Of a stretch of 64,000 nucleotides of DNA, positions 1 through 13,133 are shown piece by piece. Source of the stretch: Daphnia pulex (lineage: Eukaryota; Arthropoda; Branchiopoda; Diplostraca; Daphniidae). Both the position numbers and the translations under genes were made by a program. The stretch's first letter is position 1; each line of letters begins with the position of its first letter. The notes below the pieces were generated by a model. It saw nothing but the letters and a program-made list of their open reading frames with translations, was not told the origin of the DNA and made no database searches. The stretch lies in the NCBI RefSeq assembly GCF_021134715.1, contig NC_060018.1, positions 10,123,501 to 10,187,500 on the forward strand, read 5' to 3'.

Positions 1-2348
1 GATTAAAAGTCACCAAAAGAGACAGATCGGTAGTCTTATAACCCAAATTTGATTTCGAGGATAATAATGCACGATTTTTCTCATTTTTTCTCCGCTGGGC
101 TTGTAACTTATAGATTTTTGTAAACATTTAGTCAAAATGAATTCCTATAATAATTCTGTACGTAGGGAGCCATTATAACTGTTGCTGTTATAGAGCATTA
201 ATAAGAATATATCGGGTCAATAATACTAGAGCTAAGAGCTGTGATCAACTTACACTATATAGGCCTACTTAGCACGCATAATATAACATTTTTTTTCAGT
301 TCAGGTTTTCATAAATATATATATTGAATGCTATCTACAACTATATGTAATATGATTTAGAGTATATGGGAATTTGCAAAATTTTATCAAGTGACCATAT
401 TTTGAAGAATTAAGTCTTGTGATGTGTTATACGCTTATATCAGAAAGGTTTTTGATTTCCAATATAGTATGTAAACCAATAAAAGAAACAATATAGCAAT
501 CACAAATTGTAATGTCTCAGTTCAATTTCATGATTTTTATATCGATTCATGGTTTAGTGGTTAGTGTACTATCTTGGGATTCTATAGGTCTTATTAGAAT
601 CAAATCATACTAGAAACAATTTTTTTTACCTTTTTACATTAATTTCTTATCTATGGGAGATTGGGTCGCACAGACATCTCAGAACTATGTCGGAATCATG
701 TGTGTAATTTCCGATGTCTAAACGACATAGTTTTCTTCTAGTTACATCACTGAATCACGACACATTAACAACATAGCAACGATAGTCGGGAGCCAACTAG
801 GCAGTAATCAAGTAAATAAAGTTGTTTTTCGATTTCATATTGAAATGCGATTGAACCTGGTTATTTTTAGCATTCGGATATAATGCGGTATTAATAAACT
901 ACGTCAATGTTTAACAATTATTTTTGCCGTTTATAAATGTTTAGTTTTACGAATGAATAAATTATGCACGCATCTTTTTTCAAAAACTTGTTTTATTAGT
1001 CATTAGCTGTTCATATGAGCTTTCTGGGGGTGGGCATCATTAGTGTTTTTGCACTTTTGTCCATTTGAACATTATTACAAATGGTGCATAGTTTTTGAAA
1101 AAAGGTCTCAACAACTGGAAAAAATGCCCAATCGACGCAATGGTACTGTGGCTTTTCCAACTCTCTCAATATTACAACGGTGAAATCATACGAGGCCTTT
1201 ACAACTTTTGACAGTACTGGATTCTTTCTAAACTGGAATTTGTTTACAATCAAGAAGAAGACAATCCTATTCTTCCAGAAATGGTTCATCCTGAAAACAT
1301 TATCCAAAAATGAAGAATGCGGAAAAAAAGTCAGCAAACATTTCGAAAAGTGAGAAATAAACGTTGCTCAAAAATATTTGGACTCACAAATAAAGATCAA
1401 GATTGCGTTTCAGTATATGAAAGAGCTCTTTATGTCGTAAATGATAAAGATGGAATCTCAATCAGGCCAACAACAGGCAACAAAATTTTACATCATAGGT
1501 ACTCTAGGTACCTCAAATATTGTCACGTTCTTCCCTCAACTATCGTGCACATACGAATACTTGGGTAATTGCTACCACGTACTAGCCTGTTATATGGCGA
1601 TTGATAGACAACAGATCAAGTAAAAAAAACAAATGCGACTTTGTACCGAAAGCGAAGAAGGAAGCGGGCGGACAAGAGATCCAGATGAAAATGTCCAAGA
1701 AAGCTTGACAGACCAGCTCTACCGAACGAAAACAGCGATACTCTAAGTAGAAATGACAACGTTGGTGGATTGGATCATGCTGATGATGCAACAAAGACGA
1801 ATAAGAGATCTCTAATGAAACGTCCCAGAAAGCTTGAAAAACATGCTCGAACGAGCGAAAACAGCAATACTTTAAGTGGAAAAAATGACGACGGTGGGTT
1901 GTTTTATGGTTATGACGCAGTCGACGATCGGTTGATGGCTAAGTTATAAACAAGAAAAGCCGATTAGTACCTCTGCACAAGGAGAATAAAACTATTTCTA
2001 ACGGCAATATCCCCTCAACTGATAAAGGAATAGAGGTTCTCAGACTGGTACGAATCATTTGATACAGATTTCAAAATAAGCTTCGATAGCAAGGAGGAAA
2101 AAAATGCAGCACGTGCAAAGTGGGACGATAGAGAAATAATCCGTTTAGGCAATTTATAATCGGAACTCGATCAACTTGAGATACCGAGAAAAAAAGAAAA
2201 AAACCACCATTATTAAAGAAAACATTTCTTTTATTATTTATTTCTTTGTACAATTTTTAAAATTAAATGGTTTACCGAATTTCAATTAAAGGTTGAGGAG
2301 TCAAACAACAATTTGGTTTACAGCGGGTAAGACATCGCTACTATTTAT
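1..2348. other. AT-rich stretch without recognisable genes
   Basis: I read both strands and found only short open frames with no recognisable motif, several starting with non-ATG codons. No tRNA, inverted terminal repeat or conserved domain was seen. Confidence 0.5.
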
Positions 2349-2953
2349 GGGGTGCGTCCAAAGTCCAAAAAAGTTAGCTGGGCTATCTAAGGTGAACGCC
2401 TGGTTATCCTGATTTCTCGAATTTCTATTGTTCCAACGTCAGGAATCGATTATTTGTTGCCTTTGGTGTCCAATATTATGGTTGCCAAAGTTCTATGTTT
2501 TAAAAACTGCCGTCAAATCGACGACCTCTAGAAGTTTTTTGCATGTGATGACAACAAAAATGATTTTGCTTCCCTAGTAATTGCATTGTTGCTTCGCAGA
2601 AAATCTGAAAAGCTTGCATTTGAACTGTCTGGCAACAGTTTGATATTTTGCAAGGGGTGTCGACACTAACGACAAAGGAAGAAAGAAAAAGTAGGGTAGG
2701 TAAGATATACGAGATAAAATGAAAACCAAACAAAAAGAACAACGGCAGGTAAATTTAAATAATTTTCTTTCCTTTTTTCTCCTGTTATCTCCTGTTGCCA
2801 AACTATCAGAATTTTGTAGCTGAAAATTCTTTTGAGCCAGCATATGGCAGTCGCTGAAGCGATCACGTGCCAAGCTAGCACGTAGCTAGCCAGGCTGTCT
2901 AAACGTTCAACTTAGGTAGCCCAGCTAACTTTTTTTTACTTTGGACGCACCCC
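2349..2953. mobile_element. DNA transposon/MITE with ~50 bp terminal inverted repeats
   Basis: The left end begins GGGGTGCGTCCAAAGT and the right end is its reverse complement. The arms stay similar for about 50 bp (about 90% by eye), including a shared GTTAGCTGGGCTA block. The interior has no transposase, so this is a non-autonomous element. The flanks (tatttat at the left, tgattat at the right) are only partly alike, so a target duplication, and hence the superfamily, cannot be assigned. Confidence 0.75.
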
Positions 2954-2993
2954 TGATTATGTTTTTATTTGATTTACTCCTTTAGTACCGACT

Positions 2994-3210
2994 CTAGCGA
3001 CCGTTAGCGACTTCATTAGTCGTGTTCATCTCCACGTTCACCTTCGTGTTCACCACCGCATTCACCGCCACGTTCGCGTTCACCTTCACGTTCACTTCCA
3101 CGTTCACCACTGCGTTAGCGTTCTTCGTGTTCACCATCGCGATCGCGTTCACCTTTGCGTTCACCTCGGCGCTCTGGTTCAAGTTCACGTTCTCTCTCTA
3201 GTTCAACTAC
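2994..3210 (+). repeat. Degenerate CGTTCACC-type tandem repeat, RS-like when translated
   Basis: A run of short degenerate repeats built around cgttcacc. On the plus strand one frame reads as Arg/Ser/Pro-rich sequence such as RSRSPSRS, broken by stops near 3118 and 3212. It could be a low-complexity minisatellite or the remains of an RS domain; the sequence alone does not decide. Confidence 0.45.
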
Positions 3211-4900
3211 GTGATCTACGGGATAATTTTCTTTTACATATTCACCTTCACGTTTGGAGCCTGAAATCCTTGATGGATATGAGACCGACAAGGAATTGAA
3301 AACTGCCGGTCGATAACCAATCCATAGCCGAATCGTTTTTTAAATAACATGTTGTGGTTGACCAAAGGAATGGGGTAATATTGGAACGCGATGAAATGAT
3401 AAAATCTGGCAGCCAAATCGCTGGTTTTCTACAAAAATCATAAATGCGGCAACGGAACTATACTCTAAGAAGGGTCATCTGAAAAATGTCAAAATTCTCG
3501 GTGACATCGACAAAATTGCTAGATGAATATGTTCAGCAGTCTGGTCTACGATGCCCCGTCGACTTTTTGTTTTACTCGATGTACCAGTAATGAATTTGCT
3601 GTATGGAACCAACTAAGCGCACATTCCCAAGGTCACGGGACAGCACTATTGGTGCAGACAGAGGGAGGATTGAGCTAATGGTGCAGACAACCTTGATTAT
3701 AAAAGGAAAAAAATCTGTTGAGCTTTCGTACTTTGGGCGTATTCCATTCCAAGAAATCACCTAAATGAATTTCATGTTAACAATTTTAATATGCGTTGTT
3801 CTGCATTCTAAATTATTCGTATTAGATGTCATAAGAATTTAGAAGTTAATATGATTTTTTTTAATTCATTGGTTTAAAAGTAGTGGCCAATTAAGTAACT
3901 AACTTTAGATGAATTAAAACAAAGCGAAAAGCGTAAGCGTTTGGTTGATTGTTACGAATACTTGTATTTTGAAGTACCAGTAAGCAGCAACCTAGTACAC
4001 TACGTTTGAAATGCGAGTGGAACAGCATTTATGAGATTAGAAACTGCTCTGGACGTGACGCTGGGTTTTTGTATCCCACATGTTTAAAAAATCCCAACAC
4101 AAATTTCCTTTTTAAACGGCAAAAGAACAATGTAAAAAAAATTATAAGCTAGAAACAATCCTAAAGCTACTTCCGTGTTTTTTATACTAGGAAGAATATG
4201 TGAGCGGTCATATATTTTTACTTAATAAGAGTTTTTTTTCGATAAGGCAAAAGCCAAGACCAGGCCTCCTCTTACTCGAGATGTTTTCAACGACGTCTAT
4301 CAGTAAAGTATCCTCCTACGAAATATCAAAATAAATGTAAAAACAAATTTTGATGCATCTTGGAATAATCTATAAAGGAAAGACTTTTATGATTTAATTG
4401 ATAGCTTCCTCGTGTCTCTTGATCCCGTCGTTACACCCCACCCCACCCCCCACTCACGAGAATTTAGGGAGAGAAGAACCAATAGATAAAGTATAAGTCT
4501 TATTTGTTCTGAAACGTCTGAATGAATGTCTGAATGATATGTCTGAATGTTTATTTAGCAACGAAGATCTATAAATTAAATGTGACGTATATTCAAAATC
4601 CTTTAAACTCCTCTTCGGTCTTGAGAAAAAGTGCAATAATGGCTTCAGATCTAAAGTATCGTTCATACCCACGCCTTTTGCATTATATTTACGTTACGTA
4701 TAGCGTTTCTGTTTTGTTTCGCATCGCTACGTACGGAGTGAACAAGATTTTACACTAAAAGTTTGTTCAAACTACAAAATGTGTTACCGGAAAAATTGCG
4801 AGGAATTTGTCACAATAGCAGATGTTGTTTGGTAAAAATCTGCCATTTTGTAACTGTCAATAGTGTCAAAACGTTTATTTTTCATATGACAATATTCGTC
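3211..4900. other. No recognisable gene
   Basis: Only short open frames without motifs. A C-rich run lies near 4437-4455 and a few direct repeats of gtctgaatg near 4507-4550. I see nothing else I can support. Confidence 0.4.
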
Positions 4901-4939
4901 ATATAGGATTATTTACAACACGAAGAATTAGATTTCCAA

Positions 4940-6350
4940 ATGGAAACAGAATATTTTGAATACCCCGAACAATCAGAAATTGAATACGAGAATGCCATGA
5001 GACTATGGAGAAGGAAAGCCAAAGTAGTACTCTTACTAATTTTGTTGTTGAAACTAAAAAAGAAAAGAGCCATGGCGAACCGTCGACGTCCAGTTGGTAA
5101 AATTAAAGATATGCTAAAATTTGTTTCACTAAAAAAAATCCTTTATATGTGCAGATAGACTGTGGACTAGGTTTCAAGACTTATCTGAAGAACTTAGAAA
5201 ACATTCACGCTGTAATTCCATCCTAGTTATTAAATTTAAAATGGTTTTATTTTTCGTAGTATTACTCAATTACCCGCATGTCTTTAACAATCTTTGAAAA
5301 CTTATTACTCAAGTTGTTCCAATTCTGAAAAAGAAATATACAAGGTTTTGGAAGGCTATTTTTGTTCGTGAGTAATTACCTACTTGTTGTTATACATGAA
5401 TGTTAAATTACTTTCAAATATTTCAAAATCTGCGTATTTCAGAAGAAAGGTTGGCTGGTATATTACGGTTTCTCGCATCAGGAGATTGTTTATAATCGCT
5501 GTCATATTCTTTTCTGATTGATCATTTTACCATTTCTACAATAGTTGTAGAGACTTGCATTGCAATTGCTGATGCGTTGTCTACGCAGTATTTTAAGAAG
5601 CCAGATATTGATGACTGGAAGAAAAAAGCAAGATATTTTTCAAAAATTTGAAATATTCCAAATTACGTTGTAGCTAGATATGGAAAAAATATTTCTATCT
5701 AATGCCCCAATAATGCCGAATCTCATTGGTTTAACTATAAAGGTTTTCATAGTTTGATGATGTTTGCCATCTACGTGATTCCAACTACTACAAAGTTAAT
5801 TGATTTGAGAGCCTATGGCAGAAAAAGGGATGCAAGTATTTTCGCATAATCCCAAGTAGCTATAGAAATTGAAAATGGAGATATGAGACTACCTGTTCCA
5901 TAAAAGTTAACGTGTTGCAACATCAGACTTACCCATTTCTCCTTTATGGTTCTTTCTTGGTTTTAAAAAATTATTCTATAAATATTTGAAGCAATAATGA
6001 ATCATTCCATTCATCAAATATTTACACGATAGGATGATGCTTTTCCTCTGAAAATCTATCTTGTGAAGCCGAACCCACCAGCAAGGACTAAAAAGATTCT
6101 GTCAGAAAAACAAAGAACATTCAACTACAGGTGCTGTGTTATAAAAATAATTGATAAAAAGAAAATAACAAATCCCCTTTTCCCTGTTAAAATATATTGA
6201 AGGCTGTCACGGGTTAGGCAAAATATTGAAAATGCCTTTGGCATATTAGCTAACAGATTCAGGCTTTTCCTCAAACTAATAACGGCAAAACCGGAAAAAA
6301 TAGAAAAATTCATCCGAGCCAGTGTTTTGCTGAATAGCATGGTAATTTAA
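4940..6350 (+). pseudogene. PIF/Harbinger transposase relic
   Basis: This is the decayed remains of a PIF/Harbinger (ALP1-like) DDE transposase, which cuts and pastes its own DNA element. Pieces appear in the family's order on the plus strand, in several frames. They are an N-terminal MANRRRP segment near 5073, a helix-turn-helix-type segment near 5450-5590 (ERLAGILRFLASGD, then ETCIAIADALSTQYF), a DDE-core segment near 5705-5850 (NYKGFHSLMMFAI, LIDLRAYGR), and the C-terminal block IENAFGILANRF near 6212-6247, which in the family carries the last catalytic glutamate. Stops and frameshifts separate the pieces, so no intact enzyme is encoded. Terminal repeats were not located and the ends are approximate. 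Confidence 0.8.
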
Positions 6351-8868
6351 GAGAATAGCTCCTTCTACTTTGATAATCAAATTCTATTGCGACAAATTCG
6401 ACAAAAACGGAAATTTCATGGAAGAATCTTGGCGATCTAAAAATTGTTCGAGTTCTTTTAGTTAACATACACATTATTGTAGAATTATGATAGTTATATA
6501 GATTATGATTTTGAAATAGGACTATTGAAGCCAAAATAGGACCCAATTTCACTAATGATTCAAAAGCAGCCAGAGATAAATTTACGGACGAAGATATATG
6601 AACGAAGGCTTTATTAGTTGGCAAACAGAAATTTTCAACGCCACTGGAAGAATTGATGGGTTTGTGTAAATCATCTGATACAGGCTTGTCAATCAAGATA
6701 TTTGAACCGACTTCATCTATTTTTTTTCATTAAATTTTTGATTTTAACGACAAATGGCTATAGAAAAATTGGTATTTTTCTGTACCACTTTGTAAAAAAA
6801 ATAGAAAAAAACCTTACAAATATAATGATGATCAATCGTAGTGTGTAGCAACGTATTCTAAATGAAGTTTCTTGACTTTAAATTAAGTTTTTTTTTCATG
6901 ACGTTTCCAACTTTTTCCATTCGACATGACCTTTACAGCCACACAGGGAAAAACACACTTAATCAGTCGAATCTTTACTTGTTCTTTCTTTCTATTTTTT
7001 TCCTTTTTTTTATCCCTGTTGACACTCTCGTACAAAAGCTGCTCCATTTTAAAACTTAAATCGTTTTTGATTCCTTTACTCTTCATGTCAGCTACAATAC
7101 AAAAATGTTTGAATTGTAATTAATGAGGATTATTGATGGGATTTATTTGATGAGATGAACTAACCCTCTTCAGAAAAAAACTGCAAAAGTTTTACGTGCC
7201 TGAAAGGCACGTAAAAAAAGTGGGCCTGAACGTCGCGGGTCTGAATGACTTGGCCTGAATGTCATACACCCATTATTAATTAAACTGAATGCCTACTACT
7301 ATGTGATGAAAGGTTAGTATATTTCAGATAAACATTTCTCAGTTTCATTGTTTAGTTCTTCCATGGAAACACTATTTAGGCTAATTGGAAATTAAGCATA
7401 TTATTTGTTCGAGTCAAATGAATCTTAATTGCAGTGATGAGATAAATTCTGATTGCTCGTTGATGCAACAGAAGTTGCATTTGAATATCTCCTATTAATA
7501 ACATGGTTTTGAGAAATTGGGTTTAGGTACAAGTAAACGTGACAAAAAAATTTAAAATCTTTGTCTGATGTGTGCATCCATGAAAGTCATGTTCTCGTAC
7601 AAGTCCCAACCTAAATTTCTTGTAGAGTCATCTGTGGCAGCGCCTGATGGATCTTCTTTCGACAAATTTTTCCTCGTTTCATGACAGACGTGGCAAAAAA
7701 TTAAATTGATTCCGACACACAGCTTGCAATGTGAAGTGATAATGAGCTAGAAAACTTGACGGTACAGTGTCTTGTTTGAGAGTAATGGTCGGATAAAGGG
7801 ATCAACTAAAAATGACTGAAAATGAAAAGACGGAGGGAAGGGGAAGCAAACGTACGATTTCACCAAACGAAATACTTTCGTCTGACTAAAAAATAGTCGT
7901 CAGAAAATATCCCATGTAAGAGATCAAAGAAAGTCGTCAATTCTACAAACGTGTTTTTCCCTTGGAATTTTATGTTCAACCATGCAACAAAAGAAATCAT
8001 TACAAAATTCAATAGTTTTATTAAGTGTCAGGACCATAAGAGGGGATGTTTTTTCCTCACATATGATGCATCACTTTTACCGAATTCTAGCTCTGTTGAC
8101 GAGGTGGCCTTGACGCTAACGAAAACTCCTTTCCAAAACTTCTTCGATTTTAATGACATTTTTAGCAAAATGGAAATAGTGAAACGCTCTTAAAAGGCGG
8201 GATGAGCGTTATGTGGGAGATCTCTTCTTGGTCATTTGAATATTTTCCAAACATTAATAATTTGCATAGCATTTCTTTAATTAGCTGAGAATGCTATTCA
8301 GCACATTGCCGTTTGAAAGCAAGTGTTTTGGATTGATTTTTGAAATTGTTCATTGTGTGGGCGGGTTTTTTATTGCTTCATCCAATCTTTCATAAAGAAA
8401 TACGGAAAAATCTTTTGGTGCGTCATTCTTCTTAATGAACGTTGGATAGTGAAAACTAAAAAATAAATTTTCGGTCGAATGGAATCATCTGGGTAAAGTG
8501 ATGGGAATTCTAAGAATTCAGCGTAAAGCCAAGAGTCAACTATTACTCTTGAAGATGCAAAAGAAGTTGCCAGGATAGGCTTCGTGTGTAAGAAAACTTG
8601 GAAAAAATTACGGGCTAAATTTAGGAATTTTACGGCTTAATTTTGGAAAATTGCAAGATTTTTGTGGCAATGAGGTTAGGTTAAAGACCATTACCAAGTG
8701 TTGGAATGGGTGAAAATTTAGTTGGTTGATGTTGCTTTATCACTTTAGCATTGAAGAAAAACGCTAGATAGGAAAATTGATAATTAAATTCTACACTGCA
8801 ATTTTTAACTTCTGAAAGGGAAAAAATCCCTCAATCCAAAACATATTGAATTATACCTTCTGGAATCG
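6351..8868. other. No recognisable gene; one short perfect hairpin
   Basis: No coding region recognised. A perfect 12 bp inverted repeat (ttttacgtgcct at 7190-7201, loop gaa, complement at 7205-7216) is followed by short direct repeats of gcctgaa to about 7260. The open frame at 7951-8193 has no recognisable domain and is not claimed as a gene. Confidence 0.4.
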
Positions 8869-10345
8869 TCAGCATTGAGTCGTTAATTTAATATTATTCA
8901 TTATGTGGTAGTACAGCAATGGAATCAAAACACCTGAACGTTTAATTCCGATGACGCGTCCAACATTTCCGTCGCCTTCTATTCCACTAGTTCTCATTGC
9001 TAGTTGGTTTTCACGAAAAATACGACGCATGTCGTCTCTGGAATCGTAACACAGGGCGCAACAGCCATCATAATTGAAAGAGGGGTCAATCCCAAAAGCT
9101 TCCTCCAAGCCGAGATTATCAGCAGTATATTGAGTTAATATGCCAAGCACACGCACGGTTTCTTTTCCTTGAATATTTAGGAGATATCCAGCCGTCTATT
9201 TTTTTTTATTTCTTGAACTTTGTAACTCATTAACTGCTCATATCCGCCACCTTCTGAAAGATGTTTGGAGTTAGAAATTGCAATAAGAGGTTTGTTTGCC
9301 AGGCGAGCATTCAATTTTGGAACTATATTATAAAAAGTCAAATAGAACCTTTTGTGCCGCTAGGTGGACCAGCTCGCATTCCATTGCTCAAAGAAGCCGC
9401 GTCAGAAAACAATGAGTAAATACAATTACGTGATCTAAGTTCACTGCTTGTTTGGACAATCTGCTTTCTTGAAAATGTGTTTAAGTTTGATATTTCGTGT
9501 AAACACCGTGAACTTCTCATTACTTCTTACAACTTTTAACGTTGCAGGAAAGACTTCTGCTAATTCTGGGTCCAATACGAGGGACTGAATTGCTTTTTGG
9601 ATTGAAATGTATTGCGCCGTTTTGTATTTGTTACTTAATCCATGTCTCCCTATTTTTATTGTTTCATGGGACACGAATCTTTCGAGTCTTTTGTATAATT
9701 TTTGTACTTTTCTCTCAGACTGCATATCGTCAAATACATGCTTTAGCGAAACGAGCTGTTCTATTACTTCCTCACTTGTATCTTTTACTATTTCAGTGAT
9801 CCCTAGCGTTTGAAACGAATTGTGAATCATAAATTAAGTTTTGTTGACAAACAACTGTACGAAAGAAGAAAAACATTTTGCAATTTCAACAGTTTTGTGG
9901 AATACCACACTTTGCTCGTAGGTTCGACATTATTTTAAACGCTTTGTCTGCAAAATTCTTGTAACATAAAAAAAAATTCATTTACCTCGTCATTCTCGGA
10001 TTCGTATGATCCCTCACTCAAGCCTGACATATCAATTTCCATTCGTGTAATGCAGTTTTGATTACTTTCCTTCAATATTTCAGTATCATGGTCATTCAGT
10101 TGAACGTGGCCGCATTCCGTTACTTGAGTAAAATCTGTGAAATTACCACTATACAAATTTATAAAATGGCGTACGTAGTTCATCTTTATGGAGTTCACAG
10201 ATACAAAACAATTACCTTTAGCACTTTAGTGGGATAAGTCATTTCACTACAATTTTCATGCTTATTTAGATGTGTATAAATAACATAACTGTCACCTATC
10301 ACTAAATTTTTTTCGCAAATAGTGCACTTATACACTTTTTTGTCA
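8869..10345 (-). pseudogene. Decayed zinc-finger/transposon-like protein gene
   Basis: Minus-strand pieces lie in a consistent order. Near 10345-10220 is a C2H2-like finger (CTIC, then HLNKH) ending at a plausible splice donor. An acidic exon (10198 to about 9988) follows, ending GAG|GTAAAT. After an acceptor near 9945 comes NLRAKCGIPQ and then a long helical segment (9830-9441). Finally there is a piece with YTADNLGLEEAFGIDPSF and a Cys pair CCALCYD (9156-8869). This arrangement (N-terminal finger, helical LRAK-type segment, later a DNLGL block with Cys pairs) recalls a large uncharacterised transposon-related protein family of invertebrates. I infer the family by memory of its pattern. A frameshift and a stop near 9840-9870 and others near 9180 show that it is broken. 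Confidence 0.5.
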
Positions 10346-11430
10346 GTTGATTACTTGTCCGTTATGCCGTTCTTCGATTGAAGAACGAGCTTTTCTTGGT
10401 TCTTAAATATATCTAGAGATCACATTTTTTTTTCTTTGTGTTTTTTACTATGCATGTGCCTTTGTGTTTTGTTACTACTGCAATAGTACAATATACATAC
10501 TATATACTATACTATGTCAATGACCAAAGAATTTGGAAAGACGGTTTATTAACAATGGAAAGCATAATTTCATATAACATGTGCGTAAAAAAGGAAATAT
10601 TATAAAGTTTCATTTTTAGATATTGCAGAATTTATATGTGCAGTGTTATATCCACCATCTGCCGAGCGTTTTTTTTTTTTTGAGAAGTATACCTGGATTT
10701 TAGTTGGAAAAGCTTAAAGAAGATGCCCTTTACGAAATCCTTAAGTTATTTACGGCCTGATGACAGCAACATTAAGATAAACAGAAGTGAATGCAATATC
10801 ACCCAATTCAGAAATGTTTTCATACAAATTAAGAAAGTAAATAACGATTATTGCAATCTACATTTTAAAGAAACAATTGGTAATTTTAATAATGTAGATT
10901 AGAAGCAGGAAAAGAATAACAAGTAAACTGAATTGGACAAAATTACAAGGCCACATACAACACGACACGAGAGACACAGTGGATGCATTGAATGTATAAA
11001 AACTTTTCTTTAGATTAAAAATATTGTAGTTTATTACTCTAATTTAAAAAACTACGCAAGAAAAGAAAATATTTATAGAAATTTCGCATTTTAAAGTTGT
11101 TGAAATTGTTCACTTTTAGCTGTGTTAGAAGCGGCAAAGCTGTTCTCTCTGAAAACGACAGATCTGTCATTCTTTTACTCTCTGGAAAAAATTATAAGCC
11201 GATGACATAAATTGTTTGATGTTTTTAGAAGATCATATTGCTTCAAGTTAATTATTAAAAATCTTCTATTTTTCAGGCAAGTTTTATTATGTTTACTTTT
11301 ATGTTTTACTGATGATGATATTCGAATAATTCGTAGTAATATTTCAGTGGTTTACCTTAAGATTATCACCGATTTATCGTTGACTATGGAATTCATCACA
11401 TATGTGCAACGTTATTTAAAATAACGTAAT
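10346..11430. other. No recognisable gene
   Basis: AT-rich sequence with homopolymer runs and a small palindrome (gttcttcgattgaagaac near 10371). No domain-bearing frame recognised. Confidence 0.4.
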
Positions 11431-11804
11431 TTTGTTTCTAGAGTACTGCAGCAACGATCCAAACGATACTATCAGGGAGAGACTCTATAAATTTCTGAAC
11501 TCAGAACTAAAAGTTGGGCCCATATACACAGTATCACACGATAGAGATGAAAAACTCTTTCGTGTGTCACTCATAGTGCCAAAGCTTTTAATAAAAAATT
11601 ACATTATTTGAATGATGCATCGCCATGTGTTTTGCATGAAACACATGGTGATGACGAGTAGGTTTTTCTTTTTAATAATTTATCTACATTACTTTTAGGT
11701 TTGGATCTGGATGATTTATATGCGTGTCGCTTTTTGGAAGCTGGCTAGAATTTGTGTACTGTTGCTGCCGTAAGGAAACTTGTAGAACGCGGATACCTTA
11801 CTCA

Positions 11805-12534
11805 GGATGTATGGCATTTCGGACCCTACAATTTCGGCCCCGTACCATTTCGGCCCAGTCCGAAATCGACCTACCAATTCGGCCACACTATTACCTTTTC
11901 GGTTCCATTTTTATTAATATTTTTTAAATTGTTAAAGTTAATGTTCAAAATTATGTTAAAAGTTTGCTTTTCACATCGCAAGTTTAAACATTTAAAGGAA
12001 CTTGGATTAGGGCCTTCTTATATCGAACTGATTCTCGTGTTAAGACATGCTGCCGTCAACTATTATCTTTAAATTTGCTCCCTGCTGAGAAAATCAGAAA
12101 GCTTTTCTATAAAATTAAAGATCAAATTGAGATGGAAGAGAATTTTGCCTGATCTTTTATCCTTTTGCATTTATGTAGAAAACACCTGGATTAATAGCTC
12201 TATCTGGCCCCCCCAAAATTGGTCTATGTTTATGCAAATGCGCAGAACCAACAACCACGTAGAAGAATTCCATAACTTCCTCCGTGTTCTAGTTAACGCC
12301 AACAACTCCCCTAATCTCATAAAATTTATTGGAATAGTGCTTTCAGAGGCAGAATCCATTGATTTACAGGCCAAACTCTTATCTCAAAATGAAGCTCTGA
12401 GTAACTTACACTTATTTATTTTATTTTAATAAAGCTGCCATTACAGACCCAGTTTTAGACATTTTAGGCCCCGGGCCGAAATGGTCGAAAAGGTATGGGG
12501 CCGAAATGGTAGGGTCCAAAACGTCGGAATACCC
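11805..12534 (+). mobile_element. Mutator-like (MULE) DNA element with 9 bp target duplication
   Basis: The inverted ends carry repeated tttcggcc blocks: at the left GGACCCTACAATTTCGGCC, and at the right, on the other strand, GGACCCTACCATTTCGGCC. The flanks are ccttactca (11796-11804) and ccttactcg (12535-12543), a 9 bp target duplication with one mismatch, the length typical of Mutator elements. The interior (about 11930-12430) keeps the C-terminal part of a MULE-type transposase, with the YVENTWI and RRTNNHVEEFHNFL blocks. It is split by a stop and frameshift near 12070-12160, so the copy is not autonomous. Confidence 0.8.
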
Positions 12535-13035
12535 CCTTACTCGCCAGTGGAGGTTATTTTCTTAAAATGCAGTTGGTAGCAATATTTATAATTTCTCATT
12601 TTTTTAACTATTTCAGTTGTGGGCCACTTTTCAATTTGGCTGTCCTCGCCGTGGAATCCGATAGAGAACAATTATACTTTGGATTCCACATTGGTTCTGT
12701 CAGATCAATCGTTCTTCAGGAACTCACAAAAAAATGATTCTCAATAAAAAGGAAAACACATTGGGGGTATCCTTGTTTACAAAGTTCAAGTGTGAACTTA
12801 TGGTTCCTTGCGTATTTTATGGTGTTTCATTTTTTCATAAATGATATGTATATGCTAATTTTCTGTTTATTAGGTCATCGTGCACAGTTCTTCAGTGAGA
12901 CTTCAAAAAAGGATGCTGAAAATATGGCCTTTTTTAAGTTGGCCTCCAATCTGTTTCGTAGTAAAGTTATTGAACACTACGGTCACTACAGGAAGAGGCG
13001 GAACGGAAACGTCAAACGAGAAACCCTGAAGTAGT

Positions 13036-13133
13036 TCAGGCGCCTTTTATGGCTCCAAATGCAGTTCAGGCGTCCGTCATGGCTCCAAATGTAATTCAGG
13101 CGCCCGTCATGGCTCCAAATGTAGCAGCCAATG
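13036..13133 (+). repeat. 33 bp tandem repeat (three copies) coding Pro/Ala-rich peptide
   Basis: Three near-identical 33 bp units of the form gttcaggcg..atggctccaaat run in frame and encode VQAPFMAPNA and its variants. They belong to the 3' end of the broken gene just upstream of the tRNA array. Confidence 0.75.
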
